Below are positions 58,801-64,000 of a DNA stretch of 64,000 nucleotides, in pieces. A model generated the notes under the pieces. The model was not told the DNA's origin, made no database searches, and saw nothing but the letters and a program-made list of their open reading frames with translations. Source of the DNA: Temnopleurus reevesii. Its lineage: Eukaryota > Echinodermata > Echinoidea > Temnopleuroida > Temnopleuridae. The translations under genes were made by a program, and so were the position numbers. The number at the start of each line of letters is the position of its first letter. Position 1 is the stretch's first letter. Location of the stretch: contig BQKZ01001787.1 of the NCBI GenBank assembly GCA_036244855.1, forward strand, positions 51,011-115,010. The letters run 5' to 3'.

Positions 58801-61800
58801 AATAGGTATATATTGATTCATAGAGAGAAACGTCAGATCAACCTTAACTATGTCACAAGTTTTATCACAAAATAGGCAGGATAAATACATGTTTCCTCTC
58901 TTATCATTGCTGCATGATTGCAAAATGCTAAACTCCTTCCAACCCCCTCCCAATACATATTCTATAAGCTGCATGTTTCTAAAAGTGCTCCTCATTAAGA
59001 TGCTGAAAAGGCGTTCAATCACCCTAAAAGTAGAAGTAGAAGTATCACCCTAAAAGTAGAAGTACTCCTCCCAACCCCCTCCCAATACATATTCTATAAG
59101 CTGAAATTTACGCTGGGGTCATATTTTTAGGAATTGGCTTAAATTTTCATTCATTAGGATGTCCATAGACTTGTGTACAATAATCTTTCAACACCTGAAA
59201 ATAACAAATTGCAAATGTAAGAGAAGGTCTGAAATTGAGTGAATCCACTAAAATTTATCTACCCTATATTGCCTTTTATAGTACACATATTTAAAGTCAC
59301 GTAAATACCTGCATTTGTGTAGCCAACTACAGCTACATGCGGGAAGTGTTTCCTCTCCCTTCCTTTGCGCAACAACTCTCGCTTTCCCTTCAGCTTCTCA
59401 AGAGCTCTCCTCACAGCGCTCTCTTTGTCCCGCAGCTGACGTTGTTTCTTCTCTAGCAAGGTTTCTCCTCCTCCACCGATGTACTGCTGAGCGCCACTCT
59501 GCTGGTCGAGATCGAGGGTCTCTTGTTGTAGATGTGACCTGATGATCAAAATCCAGGATAATGAAACCTTCTTGTAAAATTGGATTAATTCAAATTTTAC
59601 TTTCATATTTAGGCTTGAGAGTTGATCTGGGTGCTAATGTAGAGGTTTATAATGAGTTAAGATTGGGGAACCGATGGAAACAGATAACATAAGAAGGTAA
59701 ACACAATGTTATTTTTCATCAGTTGCTAAGGTCATAGCATCAGCCAATGCCCAACTGTACAATGGTGTTGAATGTTTATATAAAAGCTATAAAATCCAGT
59801 CACCACCATCATCTCAGTACATTTCATTACAAATCATCTATAAAACAGAACAATAGGCATTAACTTAGCTTTAAAGCGCTAATGAATTGCTGCTCTGGAA
59901 AAATTTATCCGGAAATCTTTCTCAACAAAATCGGGAAAAATTAAATATCCATTGAGAATATACGAGCATACCTTCTAAAGTGTAATTCTGCCAGCGCTAT
60001 CTGCAGTTTAGCTTCCTTTGTAGATGCATGTTCCTTGAAGATCTGTAGAACAACCTCATACCTGCAAAGACAAAATAATTGATGAAACTACTATCTCCTT
60101 GGTTGCTAGGCAATAAATTCATGCTTCAGCATTGGCTGTTTTCAAAGGCATCTTTATAGAAATAGATAAAAAATTATATAGTGACACAATATTCTAACGA
60201 ATGAGACTGAAGAATGCAAAGCAATTCTAGGTAATTAAATAGATCTGCTATTCTTAAAATGGCACTAAATTTTAACAAGGTGAATCTCCCGATATATCAC
60301 ATTCTTTTTGCTGGTCTCGGTTATTTGTATTCAATTGTTTCTTTACCCTGATACACACTGATATAACAAGATACAGTTGTGGACACCGTAACATAAAGGT
60401 TTGCAATTAATTGCTAATCTGATAGCGATTGATATCAATCGAAAGTCTATGGCAAATCATGTACTAAAGTTTCCAATTGATCGACAAATCAAATAGCGAT
60501 TAATCGCAAACCTTTATGTTACGGGGCCCAGATGTAATCATTCTTTTGAGGTTTCATTGTATCTAAGATTTTTTTGTTTGAGTGTGGATAGCAGTGCAAA
60601 ACTATGTGTGAACCTGTAAAACTTTAGCAATAAAAGAAATTGAGCAACTTAGGGGATGTTGTGACAAAGTTGCAATTTGGAACGCGCATTTTTCATTTGT
60701 GCAATTTTAGCGCTGTTGACAAGATGCTTATGAAACAATGCTTTTGATTGGGGCGTATCTATCAACTGCAACTTGCAATTGATATCTACTTTGTAGCAAC
60801 ACCCCTTAAAACACTTATCAACCCATGTAACAATAAATTAAGAACTAGAACAAGCTATAAAAAGCAATACCTATCATAAACAGGCAATCCCCATTCATCC
60901 TCCATTGTCCTCTTCTGTATGCCATTCAATCTATCAACATTCAGGAACACACTGGTTATATCTGGTTGAGACCGGATCTGGGCAGACAGTTCCTCAAATG
61001 TTCCCTGTCCAAATATGTACTTCTTGCTCAAAGACTTTGCATTCACTAGTCTGCTTTCAACTAATGACCAGTTTTGAAGCGTCTGCAAAAGAAGAAAAAT
61101 TCAACAGCAGATACAAACAGTAATGTCATTTGTCATATGAAGCAAGAACTTCTGGGAAAAAATATTTTTGTATATCATAGGCAAAATTTAGAGCACTTTT
61201 TCACATGTAAGTCATAGGGGATGTTGCTCTAAAGTTTCAACTTTCAAAACCTATCAAAACCATCGTTGTCTGCATATTCCTTCACATACAGGTATTGATT
61301 TGTACCAGTGATTAATTTTGCAGTTGATATGCAATCCAATGGGATGTACTATAGTTCAATAACCAAATAATCTATAAACTTATTTTAGACCATTTGTTTT
61401 GCACAATTTCATATAATTCTTTTTTATTTCTTTTCATATTTAGCACTCCTATATCAAATCCAAGAGGATGCCTGCTACTAAGATCCCCAAAAGCGATTTC
61501 AGATTGAACAGATGCCAACCATTGCAGAATATTCCTGAAGGATAAATGTGAGTCACAATAGCTGAGCCAAATATTTTCTGAAGGGAGAGAGAGAGACCAT
61601 ACGAGTATTGTTATCATGCTTTCTCCCCTGGGAAATATATGGTTCAGCTGCTTGGTGATTCACATTTTAATATCTATCCTCGTGTATATCCTGTAATGGT
61701 TGGCAACTCTCATATTGGCTTATCAAAATACTTACCGTTACTAATGATTTCGCTTCAACTAATTTCAGTTCGGCAACATCCTTGTACCCTCTCTCAGTCT

Positions 61801-62461
61801 TGATAACAGGTTGAATAACGAGGACACGGTGACCTTGGAAAGTGCGATGACCTCTCTCTACAATCTCATTTGCATATTCGAGGGCTTCATTTGAATATTC
61901 TGCATCTTCATCAGACTCATCTAACAAGGACTCATTCAGTTCCTTTGGAGGCTCATTCGGGCTGCTTTTCTTCTTTTTGCGGTAAATCTCTGGTGTAAGG
62001 TGAAAGTTCCTACAACATGCTAGAGAAATTTGCACTCCTTGTGATCTACGATGCAGTGCAAGTAGTCCACAGGAGGTTTTGACATTTGCGTCAAGAAAAG
62101 CTTTTCTCCTTGACGGCATAGAATCTAAACTCCTTGCATTTATATGAGCAAGGGAGATTACACATCCTCTCACTTTTTCAGTTTGTCTGAGTCTATTTTG
62201 GGCACTCGCTTGTACACAAGCTTCAAGATTCTTTAAGCCGATATTATTTCTACAACTAGAAAATGGCATCCCAAGTGCTGAATGCCATAGGCATCTGGCA
62301 GGAGTTACAAAACCATTCAGATTCATCTTCTATCCCTCGATATTGTTTCTGAGTATCAGAGAATATAATGGGCTTCCAGATGTGATGAGGAAATGTGCTC
62401 GTCTACGTCCAGGTTAGTAGATCTGATTTTGTTTCTCAAAGCTGGAATTGTGCTCCTCCAC
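55836..62461 (-). CDS. GTPBP6, mitochondrial HflX-type GTPase, 8 coding exons
   Basis: Coding exons: 61736-62326 (5' UTR to 62461, after a TTTTTACAG acceptor), 60871-61082, 59972-60061, 59309-59538, 58155-58363, 57110-57261, 56517-56672 and 55836-55974, in consistent phase, about 592 residues. An in-frame TAG two codons upstream fixes the start. The N-terminus is basic and suits mitochondrial import. The HflX N-domain (EAKSLVTTLQNWS, FGQGTFEEL, VFLNVDRL) leads into a Lys/Arg-rich helical linker (GGGETLLEKK...). G domain: G1 GYTNAGKT (~370-377, split between exons 4 and 5), G2 LFATLD (~395-400), G3 DTVGF (~418-422), G4 NKVD (~487-490), G5 SAS (~508-510). The C-terminus contains SWLYKEATVQ, as in human GTPBP6. 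In vertebrates GTPBP6 splits mitochondrial ribosomes and helps large-subunit maturation; the same role is inferred here. Confidence 0.93.
57297..58055 (-). pseudogene. Tandem decayed copies of GTPBP6 exon 6
   Basis: Upstream of the used exon 6 (57110-57261) lie copies at 57349-57465 and 57554-57670, 205 bp apart within a near-perfect duplicated unit, then older copies at about 57745-57895 (with an inserted A-rich 25 bp) and 57957-58050. The two young copies keep the acceptor (CTCAG followed by GATC) and code DLLVHVRHVSHPESDNQR...LLDNII, but diverge just before the NKVD motif and lack the donor. All lie between exon 5 and exon 6, in the same phase as exon 6. Confidence 0.88.
58432..58685. repeat. 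Dispersed repeat of the 'GCGCTTTACA' type
   Basis: It contains TAATAATCATAATAATAGTG, TTTATATAAGGCCTTTACAG and TTACCCGGTC with CTACAGGTCCCCAATC, related to 20795-21015. It is intronic in GTPBP6, 5' of exon 5. Confidence 0.5.
58920..59105. repeat. Short direct repeat in a GTPBP6 intron
   Basis: CCAACCCCCTCCCAATACAT followed by ATTCTATAAGCTG occurs at about 58939 and again at 59072; TCACCCTAAAAGTAGAAGTA is also doubled between them (59018 and 59044). Confidence 0.75.
59640..59940. other. GTPBP6 intron between exons 4 and 3
   Basis: No extra exon or transposon is recognised. Confidence 0.4.
60381..60530. mobile_element. hAT-like MITE with CCGTAACATAAAGG ends
   Basis: It starts CACCGTAACATAAAGGTTTG and ends CAAACCTTTATGTTACGGGG, with GCGATTAATCGC-type internal words. 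It is related to 30057-30183 and 45720-45868 and lies in a GTPBP6 intron. Confidence 0.65.
60652..60805. mobile_element. PIF/Harbinger-type MITE with TTA duplication
   Basis: It starts GGGGATGTTGTGACAAAG and ends CTACTTTGTAGCAACACCCC. TTA is at 60649-60651 and 60806-60808. It lies in a GTPBP6 intron. Confidence 0.8.
61217..61345. mobile_element. Truncated PIF/Harbinger-type MITE
   Basis: It starts GGGGATGTTGCTCTAAAGTT and keeps ATCAAAACCATCGTTG and GCAGTTGATATGCAA words, but no CAACACCCC end is found. Confidence 0.45.
61350..61735. other. GTPBP6 intron 1, nothing else seen
   Basis: Open frames here are short and unsupported. The exon 1 donor (GTAAGT) is at 61735-61730. Confidence 0.4.
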
Positions 62462-62469
62462 CTGTAAAA

Positions 62470-62850
62470 ATAAAAAAATATATACATGTATGAGGCTACT
62501 GAACTTTACCTTGGCAATTTAAAGAGTCAACAAATTGCAACATAAATTATCAACTAAGAGAGTCTATGATAAACAAAAATGTGAATTACTTATCACCTGA
62601 ACCCAAATTTTTTCTCTCTAGAAGAAGCATTTGGGAATCATTATCATGCGCTTTCCCTCTTCAGATAAAAGCTGTTAAGTGATTAAGATTTTGATTTATA
62701 TCCTCATGCTGATTCCGGAAAGGTTGACATCTCTGCAAACAATCAATCAATGATGGAACTTGGAAGGCCATAATCATACAGTGTTGGTTCAATCAGTGGA
62801 GGGCTTTTCTCACAACTAGGAGGCCCACCTTTGATTCCAGGCCACGTCAT
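62470..62850. other. Upstream intron or intergenic stretch of GTPBP6
   Basis: A spliced 5' UTR is implied by the acceptor at 62462-62464, but the upstream exon is not recognised in this window. Confidence 0.4.
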
Positions 62851-62852
62851 AC

Positions 62853-63786
62853 AGTAGTATCCATTTCACTTCTTACTTTAGCAACAATGTAAGTTGTAAC
62901 AAGTCCCAACTGGAAGGCATCCAGATGATCCAGGGCCAGCGCTTTTATGACAATATATGTTGTCTTGTGGTGATCTATGCTACCGTTAACATCACCTTTG
63001 TGAGTGAAAGAGCTACCAAATGTGTCCCATATATTTTATAATAATTTTTCTTTATATTTTAGAGAGGCAATTTGGGAACGCCCCTAAAAATTCCATTCAT
63101 ATGTAGAGTACTGTATACAGTACTATGCATATGAAGAGAATATTTAGGGGGCATTTGTGAAAATCCCTTGGAGGGGAACTTATTTGATTTACAAAAGACA
63201 TAAAGATGTAATTACACCTGACCTGAACATACTTTAAATCATTCCTCATTATGTCTTATGTTAATTGGGGAATGTTTACAACTGGCCATTATTAAGAGAG
63301 ATGAACTTGGTGAACAATGAAGATGGAATGCAATTACTGCTCAATGGAGTATCAAGTGAATGTTACTACAATTCTTTCAATAGAAACAACAGGCTCAATG
63401 GTCGAATGATTCAAGGTATGCTCAGGTCAGGTGGAAGTAAGTCATAATATCCTTTGTAAATAAAATAAGTTCCCCTTCAAGGGATTGCCACAAATGTCCC
63501 TGAACATTTTATTCATATGTATATGACCTCATATACAGTACTCTGCATATGAAGAGAATTTAAGGGGCGTTCCCAAATTGCCTCTCTAAAATATAAAGAA
63601 AAATTATTATAAAATATATGGGACACATTTGGTAGCTCTCTCACTCACAAAGGTCATGTTAACGGTAGCATAGATCACCACAAGACAACATATATTGTCA
63701 TAAAAGCGCTGGCGCTGGATGCCTTCTAGTTGGGACTTGTTACAACTTAAATTGTTGCTAAAGTAAGAAGTAGAATGGATACTACT
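62853..63786. repeat. Large inverted repeat (foldback-like)
   Basis: Left arm 62853-63232 and right arm 63416-63786 are inverted complements with high identity, separated by a 183-bp spacer. Outer ends are AGTAGTATCCATTTCACTTC and its complement; inner ends are CACCTGACCTGAACATAC and GTATGCTCAGGTCAGGTG. The left arm also holds a 16-bp palindrome, GTACTGTATACAGTAC, at 63108-63123. There is no transposase and no clear target duplication. It may be a foldback transposon or two opposed copies of one repeat. Confidence 0.88.
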
Positions 63787-64000
63787 AGTCTAAAATTTTA
63801 ATGTTTTGGCTGATATCAATCATGTAACAAATAACCAAATAAGTCTACAAAACAATGCCCAAACCAATGATCACGATTTCGAGTCATTTAAATGTGAATA
63901 AACCACATATTCAACTGTACATGTACGTATGATAAATACTGATTTATTAGTAGAGTGTGTAACCAGATACTTATAAAACAAAAGAAATTACCATCTAGGG

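Noticed and set aside
1..64000. CRISPR-like or prokaryotic gene arrays
   Set aside because: The tandem repeats found (133 bp, 111-121 bp, 175-210 bp) lack spacer-repeat structure, and the genes are spliced eukaryotic genes.

Overview
The window looks like draft genomic DNA of an invertebrate deuterostome, most likely an echinoderm such as a sea urchin. The evidence is AT-rich intron-bearing genes with GT-AG junctions, vertebrate-recognisable orthologues, dense small DNA-transposon remnants (MITEs), microsatellites, two assembly gaps (7002-7493 and 34096-34866) and a long near-identical direct repeat of the kind produced when two haplotypes are not collapsed. There is nothing prokaryotic in it: no operons, CRISPR arrays or rRNA genes. 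Species identity is inference.

Layout. (1) 1-15383: a ~7 kb segment occurs twice in direct orientation (1-7001 and 8184-15383), carrying the promoter and first exons of one gene; a gap and a non-LTR reverse-transcriptase fragment lie between the copies. (2) 11691-22651 (+): a 12-exon FAM227 (FWWh-domain) family gene, with decayed tandem copies of its last coding exon just downstream. (3) 23.2-31.8 kb: intergenic DNA full of MITEs, including TTAA-flanked elements that share a subterminal box. (4) 31832-43.4 kb (-): an MXRA7-like gene with three coding exons and a probable non-coding first exon at a CpG-rich promoter; its first coding exon is present in three tandem copies. (5) 43.4-44.7 kb: a large CAT/ATC microsatellite field. 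(6) 47.4-51.05 kb: decayed copies of Myb/SANT-like (NAIF1/Harbinger-type) genes, including a 133-bp tandem array with a shared nonsense codon. (7) 51.1-55.5 kb: probable retroelement debris and minisatellites. (8) 55836-62461 (-): a GTPBP6/HflX GTPase gene with all five G motifs spread over eight coding exons and with decayed tandem copies of its exon 6 in the preceding intron. (9) 62853-63786: an inverted repeat with ~375-bp arms.

The three intact genes are not obviously functionally linked. The FAM227 protein belongs to a poorly characterised family, MXRA7 is a small single-pass membrane protein, and GTPBP6 is a mitochondrial ribosome-associated GTPase. What unites the window is genome dynamics: four loci show local tandem duplication of exon-sized units of about 130-210 bp, and at least five MITE groups have inserted. 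I did not find a convincing new defence-like or enzymatic system. The strongest unusual signals are the repeated exon-scale tandem duplications, the amplified nonsense-bearing Myb/SANT array and the TTAA-flanked MITE family.
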